IMG/VR virus record: IMGVR_UViG_3300037069_000924
Coordinates: 1-32,006 of that record
DNA: 32,006 nucleotides
Direction: 5' to 3' (one strand)
Source of the DNA: a virus
The translations under genes and the position numbers were made by a program. Positions 16,955 to 23,158 of the stretch are shown here, in pieces. Every line of letters starts with the position of its first letter. The stretch's first letter is position 1. The notes beneath the pieces were generated by a model that ran no database searches, had not been told where the DNA came from, and saw only the letters and a program-made list of their open reading frames with translations.

Positions 16955-17690
16955 CTTTCATGTTTACAATAAGAGAGGCCATCAAATCTTTGTAAGCCTG
17001 CTCATATTCCTTTACAAAATTAATCCCTTTTACCGAAAGTGTGTAGATAATCAATCGGCTATTTGGGAAACGCTCTAACATCCCTTTGTTCTTCAATATC
17101 TTCAATCTTCGGATGAGCATGCGTTCACTCTCTGATATCCCCCATAACGAGGCATCCTTGGGCGTGAAATGCTTAAACATCCATATTTTCATTATTAACG
17201 TGAAATTGTCTATGCTGACCTTTTTCTCCCGACAGAACCTCGATATTAGTTGATGGGTAATGATACCGCCATACATATTCTGCTTACGGTTAATAATCCC
17301 ACGCATATTGGAGATAGACTTTTCATACACCGCTTGGTTGAACTGGTCTTTTAGTTTACGACGATACCTGACATTTATCCTCGCTTGTTTGATGGCGGCT
17401 ACCTTGCTGGCTTTTTCAACCTGCTTGTTAGCCCATCTTTTCATGTGTACGGCTACACCCTTCCAAAAGTCCTTAAGCCTGGTTTGATTTTTTATCTTCT
17501 TCCTAAGTTCGGGAATATAAATCTTAACGAGGTAGTCTTTGGATTTGTCTCTAATTTTAAAATATTTTACCGATTTGGCAATTTCAACATTAATCTTTTC
17601 AAGTTGTGCCTCTTGTGGTTTGGTCAGCAGGCGCTCTACGATAATCTCGTTACTATTCCCATTTATCCAAAATATCGGTCTTTTTCCCAT
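16869..17690 (-). CDS. Basic winged-helix protein upstream of terminase
   Basis: A 273-residue Lys/Arg-rich protein. Residues 25-125 are helical and basic (LEKINVEIAKSVKYFKIRDK, RRKLKDQFNQAVYEK). Residues 160-235 look like a MarR/PadR-style winged helix: helices in SIDNFTLIMKIWMFKHFT, a turn at PKDASLWGIS, the recognition helix ESERMLIRRLKILKNKGML, and the wing FPNSRLIIYTLSVKGINFV. The tail is basic. It could be a late-gene regulator or the DNA-recognising part of the packaging machine, since terminase genes follow directly. It ends within the next gene (86-base overlap). The fold is inferred from pattern; the role is undecided. Confidence 0.55.
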   Translation of the reverse strand: MGKRPIFWINGNSNEIIVERLLTKPQEAQLEKINVEIAKSVKYFKIRDKSKDYLVKIYIPELRKKIKNQTRLKDFWKGVAVHMKRWANKQVEKASKVAAIKQARINVRYRRKLKDQFNQAVYEKSISNMRGIINRKQNMYGGIITHQLISRFCREKKVSIDNFTLIMKIWMFKHFTPKDASLWGISESERMLIRRLKILKNKGMLERFPNSRLIIYTLSVKGINFVKEYEQAYKDLMASLIVNMKDGKVVRKQRLRRSDTAAVNKPSTGATGK

Positions 17691-17695
17691 AAACG

Positions 17696-18310
17696 TTATT
17701 CTTGAACCACCATAGCTATTTCTGAGAATAGCAACTTAACATACTTTTTACCACCAAGATAATTGAACTCATAGTTTTTGTCATCTATGGTCAATACGAG
17801 GTCACCAACCTTAATCGGGTGCTCGTCGTGGTGTTTAGGCTTGTTGTGTGGGACGTGCGTAATCCTGACCTTTAGCGCCTCTTTCTTACCACCGCCAATG
17901 ATAATACCGCTTGGACGAACTTCCTCTGGTGTATACAGGGATTCGGCTAAATACAAGCCATCCACCAATTCTATACTTTCATCATCGTTGATTTTAAAGA
18001 AGATGAAGTCGGTAGATATGACCGTACCGTAGTCCATTATCTCAGCCGTTTCATAAGCCATGTAGTGAACGAACAGCCTATCTCCCTCTTTGTAGTTATG
18101 ATTGGCGCTCGGGTGTATCACAGTACAAATCTGAGGCTTTGTTTCAAGGTAATTTAAATTTTCATGATACGTTGTGGTAGCCTCCTCGTCCCCTTCTTTT
18201 GCTACCCACAAATCAGCCCTTACTATTTCTAAGCCATTTAAACCAACTGAAAGTGTTTTGTTGTGTGAGGCATCAAAATCGACAGAAATATTGTTATGAA
18301 GTAAGTTCAT
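17696..18310 (-). CDS. Tandem GroES-like co-chaperonin
   Basis: This 204-residue protein appears to contain two GroES-like units. The second is clearer. GLYLAESLYTPEEVRPSGIII (about 118-138) matches the start and mobile loop of GroES, with GIII in place of the chaperonin-binding GIVL; phage T4 Gp31 also uses III. KVRITHVPHN and then HPIKVGDLVLTIDDKNYEF (164-182) with KKYVKLLFSEIAMVV (188-202) match the GroES barrel and C-terminal strand. The first unit has ICTVIHPSANHNYKEGDRLF (61-80) and YGTVISTDFIFFKIN. A co-chaperonin would work with host GroEL to fold the capsid protein. It is coupled to the glycosyltransferase gene by ATGA and precedes the packaging genes by few bases. Confidence 0.6.
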   Translation of the reverse strand: MNLLHNNISVDFDASHNKTLSVGLNGLEIVRADLWVAKEGDEEATTTYHENLNYLETKPQICTVIHPSANHNYKEGDRLFVHYMAYETAEIMDYGTVISTDFIFFKINDDESIELVDGLYLAESLYTPEEVRPSGIIIGGGKKEALKVRITHVPHNKPKHHDEHPIKVGDLVLTIDDKNYEFNYLGGKKYVKLLFSEIAMVVQE

Positions 18311-19275
18311 GATAGTAGCCTCTCCTTTCTTAGTTCATTTATATTAGAGAGCAATAGGTTGGAGCAGATATAGTCCCATGAAGATTGATTATAACCCTTA
18401 AGGATATCTAAACTTATATCTGTTTCCATAATGTCATTGAGAAACTCAAACTTAACTGAGCCTAAATGTTGAAACTCCACCAACTCATTATTTCCAAAAA
18501 AAGCAGCGCCCACGTATGAGGCTTCAATCATTGCTATATTCGATTTACCTTCATTAAATTTAGTGTTACTTAATGGGTGCATCAATATTTGTGGATTAAG
18601 ATTATGAAGGTATTTAAAATACTGCATAAGGCTCATTTGAGATACTGGCTGGTAATTATCCCCGCACCGTTGCTCCATATAGATAAAACGGCACCCAATA
18701 AACTCAAACATCCAGTCCTTGTTGCCGTTAATAGTGGCTATCAAACTATCTGCCACTTCATACACATCAGCCTCATGGCTGCCGCCGCCACGCCATACTA
18801 CCGTCTTGCCATTGGGGTTAAATGGCTTTTTATCCTTTACGGGGAACAGATAATCATTGTGGCAATTAGGAATGATATGGATATTTGAGTTGTACATGCC
18901 AAATGATTTCTTTACGCCTGCCGTCGATACCCATATCTCATCAGCAGTCATCAGGCAATCCAAAATAATAGCCCTGTTTTGTTGGTAGTGCCCGTACATC
19001 GGGTTATACTGGTCTACATTCAGCACATCATCGTCAAAGTCTATGATAACCCTTAAACCACACTCCTTAGCCAACTTAATCAGCGCAAGGTCATTACCCG
19101 ACGAAGGGCGTTCCAATAGCAGTATATCATAGCCAATAAAGGTTGACCAATCAATCTGTCCCGCCATTGGTTTGTAGGTAACCTCAATATCCTTGGTAAG
19201 GTACTGTAATGGCGTTAAACGATAAAAAGCCGTCGCATCGGACGGCCATTGTGTGATGTATAATAGTTTCTTCAT
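18307..19275 (-). CDS. GT-B-type glycosyltransferase (GT4-like)
   Basis: A 322-residue enzyme that should transfer a sugar from a nucleotide donor. The N-terminus MKKLLYITQWPSDATAFYRL is the first beta strand and loop of a GT-B Rossmann domain. RVIIDFDDDVL (75-85) and ADEIWVSTAGVKKSFG (111-126), then HIIPNCHND (133-141), are typical of phage and bacterial GT4-like proteins. The donor domain has TVVWRGGGSHEAD (158-170) and HPLSNTKFNEGKSNIAMIEA (233-252), with a conserved acidic residue near the sugar-nucleotide site. It overlaps its neighbours by ATGA on both sides, so it is the fourth member of a coupled cassette. The acceptor is unknown. Confidence 0.75.
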   Translation of the reverse strand: MKKLLYITQWPSDATAFYRLTPLQYLTKDIEVTYKPMAGQIDWSTFIGYDILLLERPSSGNDLALIKLAKECGLRVIIDFDDDVLNVDQYNPMYGHYQQNRAIILDCLMTADEIWVSTAGVKKSFGMYNSNIHIIPNCHNDYLFPVKDKKPFNPNGKTVVWRGGGSHEADVYEVADSLIATINGNKDWMFEFIGCRFIYMEQRCGDNYQPVSQMSLMQYFKYLHNLNPQILMHPLSNTKFNEGKSNIAMIEASYVGAAFFGNNELVEFQHLGSVKFEFLNDIMETDISLDILKGYNQSSWDYICSNLLLSNINELRKERLLS

Positions 19276-19979
19276 AATTTCTGAAATACTTTGATGTGGA
19301 CTACGTTAAACAGGAACTTATAATTCTCATTGCCGTTCATATAGGCGTTAACCGCATCGGTGACGGGTTGGATACCCTGGAAGTATCCCCACTCCATGTG
19401 AAGGTCATTGGCACAGTCGTCAACAATCAGGTAGCCGCCTTTCTTAACCATAGTCCCGTAAAAGAATAAATCGCTCTCTATAACATCCTTGGTATGCCCA
19501 CCGTCAATGTAGACCACATCGTATGGCGCTGTTTCTCGTGCTTGTCTGATAATATCCAAATTGGTGCTTAAGCCGTGATATATGATGTAATCTTTAGGGA
19601 TAAAAAAGGTATCATGCAACTTTTCAATATCGGAACGGTAGTCGCTTTCCCAATGTCCATCAGAACTATCGAGCGGGGTTACTCCGTATCTGGCTATTTT
19701 ACGCCCCGTAGCAGACGATAACATCTTAACCAATGATAATATACTCGCTCTAAAAACACCAACCTCTAAGAAGCTAAAATCAGCAGGCATTTCATCAATG
19801 ATTATTTTCCATAGCCAATGAAACGACCGCTCTCCAAAACCGAAGGCGTTGGCTTCAATGAAGTCACGATGAGCCTTTAACCACTCACACTGATTAACGT
19901 TGGTGGTAAAGGCATTGTTAATCGCAGTGTGCCAAGTTGGGTCGTCTTTCCAGTTTATAGTTTCTTCGTGTACTGTCAT
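19272..19979 (-). CDS. SAM-dependent methyltransferase (class I, sugar-type)
   Basis: A 235-residue class I methyltransferase. FSFLEVGVFRASILSLVKML (69-87) is the glycine-containing SAM-binding motif I. ARYGVTPLDSSDGHWES (96-112) follows the second strand. PYDVVYIDGGHTKDVIESDL (152-171) and KKGGYLIVDDCAND (179-192) are the metal/substrate-side motifs of Methyltransf_24-like O-methyltransferases that act on sugars. It lies between glycosyltransferases and is translationally coupled to both by ATGA, so its substrate is probably a sugar added by them; modification of the virion or of the host surface are equally possible. The specific product cannot be read from the sequence. Confidence 0.75.
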   Translation of the reverse strand: MTVHEETINWKDDPTWHTAINNAFTTNVNQCEWLKAHRDFIEANAFGFGERSFHWLWKIIIDEMPADFSFLEVGVFRASILSLVKMLSSATGRKIARYGVTPLDSSDGHWESDYRSDIEKLHDTFFIPKDYIIYHGLSTNLDIIRQARETAPYDVVYIDGGHTKDVIESDLFFYGTMVKKGGYLIVDDCANDLHMEWGYFQGIQPVTDAVNAYMNGNENYKFLFNVVHIKVFQKL

Positions 19980-20623
19980 TTTAGTAATTCTAATACTTTG
20001 GTCATGTCTGTCCTACCGTTCCCGTGTATGAAGATAGGTGTATTCCCCATGATGTGTAAACGTCCGTCTTTATACTCATACTCGCCATCTTCAATAAAAC
20101 TATAGCTGTTAAACACGTTTTGAAACCTGTCTAAATGGATTCCCAAAAACGTGTTTAAATAATTTTTAGTCATCCATAATTGGTCGTCGTCTGAGTGTTT
20201 CGGTGGGAGGGTTTCAAATAACGAAATAAACGTGAGCGAATGGCTATAGTATAACCCGCTATTGATATACTTAAATGGACTTCTTGTTTCTGGGTATTGG
20301 TCTGCCAATTCTTTTTTAGGCCAACAGTTTTTCTCAGCTGAGCAAAGCATCAACTCGCTATATGGAACCTTACTCAAAAACTCTGCCTCATCTGACAATA
20401 CCACAACATCATTAGCATCGCAGAAAATAAAATGCTCTATTTCTGGGTGCTCTTTAAGATACTCGTATGTTTTGATTATTTTGGTTCCAAATCCCTGCCA
20501 AATACAAGGTATCACCTGAAAATCCCATCCGAACATAGTAAGTGAACCGATTAGGTTATGAACTCCCTGATTGGTCGGGTCGCTCGTTACGGTTATCACT
20601 TTTATCTTAGAATCCGCCATCAT
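19976..20623 (-). CDS. PLOD-like (procollagen-type) glycosyltransferase
   Basis: With start MMADSKIKVITVTSD at 20623 the protein has 215 residues; a longer frame to 20734 overlaps the preceding gene by 128 bases and its extra N-terminus is not homologous-looking. Motifs match the glycosyltransferase domain of lysyl hydroxylase (PLOD) and related proteins. They are HFIFCDANDVVVLS (64-77) with the metal-binding Asp pair, LMLCSAEKNCWP (91-102), KYINSGLYYS (118-127), SDDDQLW (144-150) and TPIFIHGNG (195-203). Known relatives add galactose or glucose to hydroxylysine or to glycan chains. This phage version lacks any hydroxylase domain. The start overlaps the previous stop by 17 bases. Confidence 0.75.
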   Translation of the reverse strand: MMADSKIKVITVTSDPTNQGVHNLIGSLTMFGWDFQVIPCIWQGFGTKIIKTYEYLKEHPEIEHFIFCDANDVVVLSDEAEFLSKVPYSELMLCSAEKNCWPKKELADQYPETRSPFKYINSGLYYSHSLTFISLFETLPPKHSDDDQLWMTKNYLNTFLGIHLDRFQNVFNSYSFIEDGEYEYKDGRLHIMGNTPIFIHGNGRTDMTKVLELLK

Positions 20624-21359
20624 AGTAGTAGTTAAGTTTACCCGACTGGTATGACTCGCATAATTGTGTGATAGTCCCAATGTATTTACCAGCTTCGTCC
20701 TGCTTCCATTTGGTATAGGTTGTGCCGCCATCATCCAAGTGCGTTATTTTGATATGTGGTAAAAAAGCATTTTTAAACCCTGCGGCTAACGACCTCGCCG
20801 AGAACAAAACATCGTCTCCGCCATAGTAATCACTCGGCTGGTTCATGTAACCTACTTTATCAAGCATCAATGGGTTGAACGCTGTGCAGGTGCCGATAAT
20901 GTCATCACATATCTCCAAATTGCCCTCCATGTGGGTACGGTAAGCGGGGTTCTCGTGGCTTGGGTTCTGCCACACATCGGAGCGTTTAAGTCCGCAAATA
21001 CCAATATCGGGTCGGTCTGTAAATACCTGTTCCAATTCTTCTACCCAACCTGATTGGTGCCACGTGATATCGTTATCCGACTTAAAACAAACCTCTCCTT
21101 CTTTTCTTTGGGATAGCGCCAAGTTAATCCCACGAGCAGTCCCGATGTTTTCTTTAAGGGTTATAAGGGTAGTATTGTATGTGCTTTTCCTAAAGCCAGA
21201 TAGAATTTTTTTTGTGGCTACGCAAGAATCATTGTCAATTAAAAATACCCGATGTTTTTGTAAATCTACCGTATCATACAGTGATAAAAGCATCTCCTGA
21301 GAATACTTTGTTCTGCCGTTTTCTTCTGTATCGAAAAAAGTGATTGCTATTAATCCCAT
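20607..21359 (-). CDS. GT2-like glycosyltransferase (GT-A fold)
   Basis: A 250-residue family-2-like enzyme. The nucleotide-binding strand (RVFLIDNDSC, about 37-46) is followed by LKENIGTARGINLALSQ (68-84), a common GT2 motif. SDNDITW (94-100) is the DxD-type metal-binding site, and GGDDVLFSARSLAAGFKNAF (180-199) includes the acidic catalytic-base region. HIKITHLDDGG near the end supplies a late His/Asp. A Cys/Thr pair at FNPLML gives the usual acceptor-loop position. It is the first large gene of the sugar-modification cassette and is preceded by a TTG-N20-TATGTTTG promoter-like site. The sugar and acceptor cannot be told. Confidence 0.78.
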   Translation of the reverse strand: MGLIAITFFDTEENGRTKYSQEMLLSLYDTVDLQKHRVFLIDNDSCVATKKILSGFRKSTYNTTLITLKENIGTARGINLALSQRKEGEVCFKSDNDITWHQSGWVEELEQVFTDRPDIGICGLKRSDVWQNPSHENPAYRTHMEGNLEICDDIIGTCTAFNPLMLDKVGYMNQPSDYYGGDDVLFSARSLAAGFKNAFLPHIKITHLDDGGTTYTKWKQDEAGKYIGTITQLCESYQSGKLNYYYDGGF

Positions 21360-21463
21360 AATGAAATAATTAATCCAGCGACCACAAGATGAGAATTATC
21401 GCGAAACAAAGCACATGATGAACAGGTCGCTGGAAAGTCTTTAATATTTTTGTCGTTCTTCAT
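21350..21463 (-). CDS. Possible very small leader protein before the sugar cassette
   Basis: A 37-residue frame starts at 21463 with a good A-rich context (AAAAAAATG) just after the promoter-like site, and overlaps the GT2 start by 10 bases. It contains TCSSCALFRD, a CxxC-type pair, then hydrophobic LVVAGLIISLW. An inverted repeat lies inside it. It could be a real small protein or a coupled leader for the GT2-like gene; a chance frame cannot be excluded at this length. Confidence 0.35.
   Translation of the reverse strand: MKNDKNIKDFPATCSSCALFRDNSHLVVAGLIISLWD
21375..21433. repeat. 9-bp inverted repeat with a 41-base loop
   Basis: CCAGCGACC (21375-21383) and GGTCGCTGG (21425-21433) are perfectly complementary. 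The structure lies between the promoter of the sugar cassette and the GT2 start, so it would be in the leader RNA and could affect translation. Confidence 0.6.
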
Positions 21464-21480
21464 TTTTTTGTTTCGCTCAC

Positions 21481-21511
21481 CAAACATACATTTTGTATTT
21501 CAAAAAAGCAA
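21481..21511 (-). promoter_or_regulatory. Promoter of the sugar-modification cassette
   Basis: The minus strand reads TTG (21511-21509), 20 bases, then TATGTTTG (21488-21481), which matches the Bacteroidetes -33/-7 consensus. It points leftward to 21463 and the GT2-like gene, in a 217-base divergent region. Confidence 0.6.
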
Positions 21512-21523
21512 ACCTATAACAAG

Positions 21524-21531
21524 TATCTTTG
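21524..21531 (+). promoter_or_regulatory. TAnnTTTG -7 box of the lone rightward gene
   Basis: TATCTTTG matches the -7 consensus on the plus strand, 45 bases before the start of the rightward gene. The leader between is A-rich with repeated CAAAA elements (AAAGCAAAATTAAAGCAAA before ATG), as in strongly translated Bacteroidetes genes. A -33 TTG is not at the usual spacing. Confidence 0.5.
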
Positions 21532-21576
21532 ATTTCAATTAACAAAATCATTTACAAAAAGCAAAATTAAAGCAAA

Positions 21577-21849
21577 ATGGCACTTTCAATCAGAATCACT
21601 CAGGTTGGCTCAACAGCCCCTACCCCTAAGCAGTACACACTGCAATCTCCGTCTTTAGACAGGTATCGTATGACCTCAACAATTGTTGATTATGGCGATT
21701 ACACCGACACTACACCGCCGCAGAATGCAGCAGGTATTGTTGCTAATGGGTTCATTTACATTCAGTACCACAAGGATAACGCATGGCAGACTGCAACTAT
21801 TTACACCGCACAAACAGGTGCTCAGTTGAACACATTGGTTGTTGCGTAA
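21577..21849 (+). CDS. Small beta-rich protein, the only clear rightward gene
   Basis: A 90-residue protein with no hydrophobic segment and no recognised family. It begins MALSIRITQVGSTAPTPKQY and is rich in Thr, Tyr, Ala and Gln. It contains many short beta-like stretches (STIVDYGDYTDTTPPQNAAG, GFIYIQYHKDNAWQTATIYT). It has its own TATCTTTG box, an A-rich leader and a terminator, so it is an independent unit pointing against all its neighbours. That arrangement suggests high or differently timed expression. A capsid decoration or other virion surface protein is an inference; nothing in the sequence proves it. Confidence 0.75.
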   Translation: MALSIRITQVGSTAPTPKQYTLQSPSLDRYRMTSTIVDYGDYTDTTPPQNAAGIVANGFIYIQYHKDNAWQTATIYTAQTGAQLNTLVVA

Positions 21850-21872
21850 TCTTTAAGAATTATTGATTTGGG

Positions 21873-21901
21873 AAAGCTATCAGAAATGGTAGCTTTTTTT
21901 T
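21873..21901 (+). terminator. Intrinsic terminator of the rightward gene
   Basis: AAAGCTA (21873-21879) and TAGCTTT (21890-21896) pair with a 10-base loop and are followed by a T run. It lies between the convergent ends of the rightward gene and the last leftward early gene. Confidence 0.75.
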
Positions 21902-22262
21902 ATGCAAACTTAAATTCAAACTTAAGTTGCCCTGTCGCCTTAACAACGGATTTCAAAACCTTTTTTAGTTTGAAGGGGACTACAACACAAGCGGGTCTTG
22001 GTGGCGGTGTAGGGAGTTTTGTGTTTAACTTTAACGGTGGCTCTACCTCACGTATGGCAGATTCTACTATCGGATAGTTCTCCAATTTATGCCTTTTAAA
22101 CGCTTTGGCGCAATTAATTGCCGTTTCTTGGTAGATGTCCAGTTGTAGCAAGTCCAGTATGAACTTTAAATCTTTGGTGTCACCGACAAGCAGTTTCTCA
22201 CATGCCTGTTTTGTAAATGGATGGTCAAGTACATATTTAGAGGTCTGTGTGATGGTTGCCAT
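21900..22262 (-). CDS. Hypothetical helical protein at the end of the early operon
   Basis: A 120-residue basic protein, helical in its first 75 residues (YVLDHPFTKQACEKLLVGDT, LLQLDIYQETAINCAKAF). A Pro-rich linker (TKLPTPPPRPA, about 82-92) and a Lys-rich C-terminus (KLKKVLKSVVKATGQ) follow. No known family is recognised. It follows the 54-residue basic gene by nine bases and ends at the convergent terminator. The small, basic character may suit nucleic-acid contact, but this is only a suggestion. Confidence 0.6.
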   Translation of the reverse strand: MATITQTSKYVLDHPFTKQACEKLLVGDTKDLKFILDLLQLDIYQETAINCAKAFKRHKLENYPIVESAIREVEPPLKLNTKLPTPPPRPACVVVPFKLKKVLKSVVKATGQLKFEFKFA

Positions 22263-22271
22263 GGTGATTGA

Positions 22272-22436
22272 TTATTTAACTTTCTTCAAATTCGGATTTT
22301 TGCTTTTAGCTGATGGGCTTGCTTTGCGTGTCGCAGATGCTAAGATTGCGCCCGCCGCTTTCTTACTCACGCCCTCTTTTTTTTGAATGTTGCTGGCTGC
22401 TGCCTTAAATCCCATTCCTTTTTTTTCTTTTTTCAT
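22272..22436 (-). CDS. Small basic protein, 54 residues
   Basis: A 54-residue frame beginning MKKEKKGMGFKAAASNIQKK and ending NPNLKKVK. The core KKEGVSKKAAGAILASATRK (19-38) resembles a family of small Lys/Ala-rich phage proteins whose central part often reads GISKKAAGAILA. These proteins are usually of unknown function; some are probably virion-associated or DNA-binding because of their high charge. The start context (Lys codons before ATG) and the terminator just upstream support a separate translated gene. About 16 Lys/Arg against two acidic residues gives a strongly positive charge. Confidence 0.7.
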   Translation of the reverse strand: MKKEKKGMGFKAAASNIQKKEGVSKKAAGAILASATRKASPSAKSKNPNLKKVK

Positions 22437-22443
22437 TCTGTGT

Positions 22444-22480
22444 AAAGTTTAAACCCCCGATACTTTTAATACCGGGGGTT
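22444..22480 (-). terminator. Intrinsic terminator after the 155-residue gene
   Basis: AACCCCCG and CGGGGGTT form an 8-bp stem. On the minus strand it extends inward by two Watson-Crick and two G-U pairs, followed by TTTAAACTTT. It lies seven bases after the stop of the 155-residue gene. Confidence 0.75.
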
Positions 22481-22487
22481 GTTAATA

Positions 22488-22955
22488 TTATGGGTTGATT
22501 GTAATGCCTTTGGCGCTTTGACCAATGTCACGAGGCCACTGTTCCTGAACTACGGATGTCCTGTCGGCGGTTGGGTATTTCCAAACCCAAGTCGAGCCGT
22601 AGCCAATCTGGTCGCCCTCTTTGTACTTGTGCTCTTTTACCAGTTCAGGGTGCTGTTCAAGGTCTGCAGCGGTAATAGTGTGTAAGTTCGGGCTGTTAAT
22701 GCCGTGGAATGGTCCCTCTTTCGGTTTTACGTCTAATGCCTCGGCAACATCTGATGCCGAAGGTGGCTCGGGTTGTACTGGTCCGATTTTAGCCTCTTGT
22801 GGGCTTACCTGTGCCTGTACTGTTGGGGTTTCGGGAACGGCAGCCGCTACAGGGATAGTCTCTGTCGGGTTGTCGTTCGCTTCCTTAACGGGCACATCTT
22901 TTAGAGTTACCACGTCTTTAGGTTTTGCTTGGGTTGTTTTCTTTTTGCTTGTCAT
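22488..22955 (-). CDS. Hypothetical protein with Pro/Ala/Val-rich linker
   Basis: A 155-residue protein with a basic start (MTSKKKTTQAKPKD). A long disordered-looking stretch rich in Pro, Val, Ala, Glu and Gln spans residues 20-80. A compact C-terminal part follows, with HTITAADLEQHPELVKEH, then YKEGDQIGYGSTWVWKYP at about 111-128. The C-terminal part could be a small folded domain attached to a flexible tether. It stands between the PAPS-reductase-like region and the small basic gene, with a terminator right after it. No family is recognised and no catalytic residues are obvious. Confidence 0.6.
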   Translation of the reverse strand: MTSKKKTTQAKPKDVVTLKDVPVKEANDNPTETIPVAAAVPETPTVQAQVSPQEAKIGPVQPEPPSASDVAEALDVKPKEGPFHGINSPNLHTITAADLEQHPELVKEHKYKEGDQIGYGSTWVWKYPTADRTSVVQEQWPRDIGQSAKGITINP

Positions 22956-23031
22956 GCCTATTTTGATTATAAATTTACGGTGAAAAATATGTAATATCCA
23001 AATTAACAGCTAATTATTATTTTTGTTCATA

Positions 23032-23157
23032 TCAAAACAACCTCAACTGCCCACCGCGCTCTTTCTCTATACACGCCAAAATCACACGTTCCAAAGTCTT
23101 TAACCCGTGGCGTCGGGAGTATGTTAGTTCGGCGTATTTAATGTCGAGGTAGGTCAT
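23032..23157 (-). CDS. Small hypothetical protein, 41 residues
   Basis: Choosing ATG at 23157 gives MTYLDIKYAELTYSRRHGLK and an end in EKERGGQLRLF. This start lies one base after the TAA of the PAPS-reductase-like gene (TAATATG). A longer version to 23247 would overlap that gene by 89 bases and is less likely. The peptide is amphipathic and Arg/Lys-rich. Its function is unknown. Confidence 0.5.
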   Translation of the reverse strand: MTYLDIKYAELTYSRRHGLKTLERVILACIEKERGGQLRLF

Positions 23158-23158
23158 A

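Noticed and set aside
19976-20734. Longer 252-residue version of the PLOD-like gene
   Set aside because: The additional residues lie wholly within the GT2-like gene; MMADSKIKVIT at 20623 is the usual first strand of the fold.
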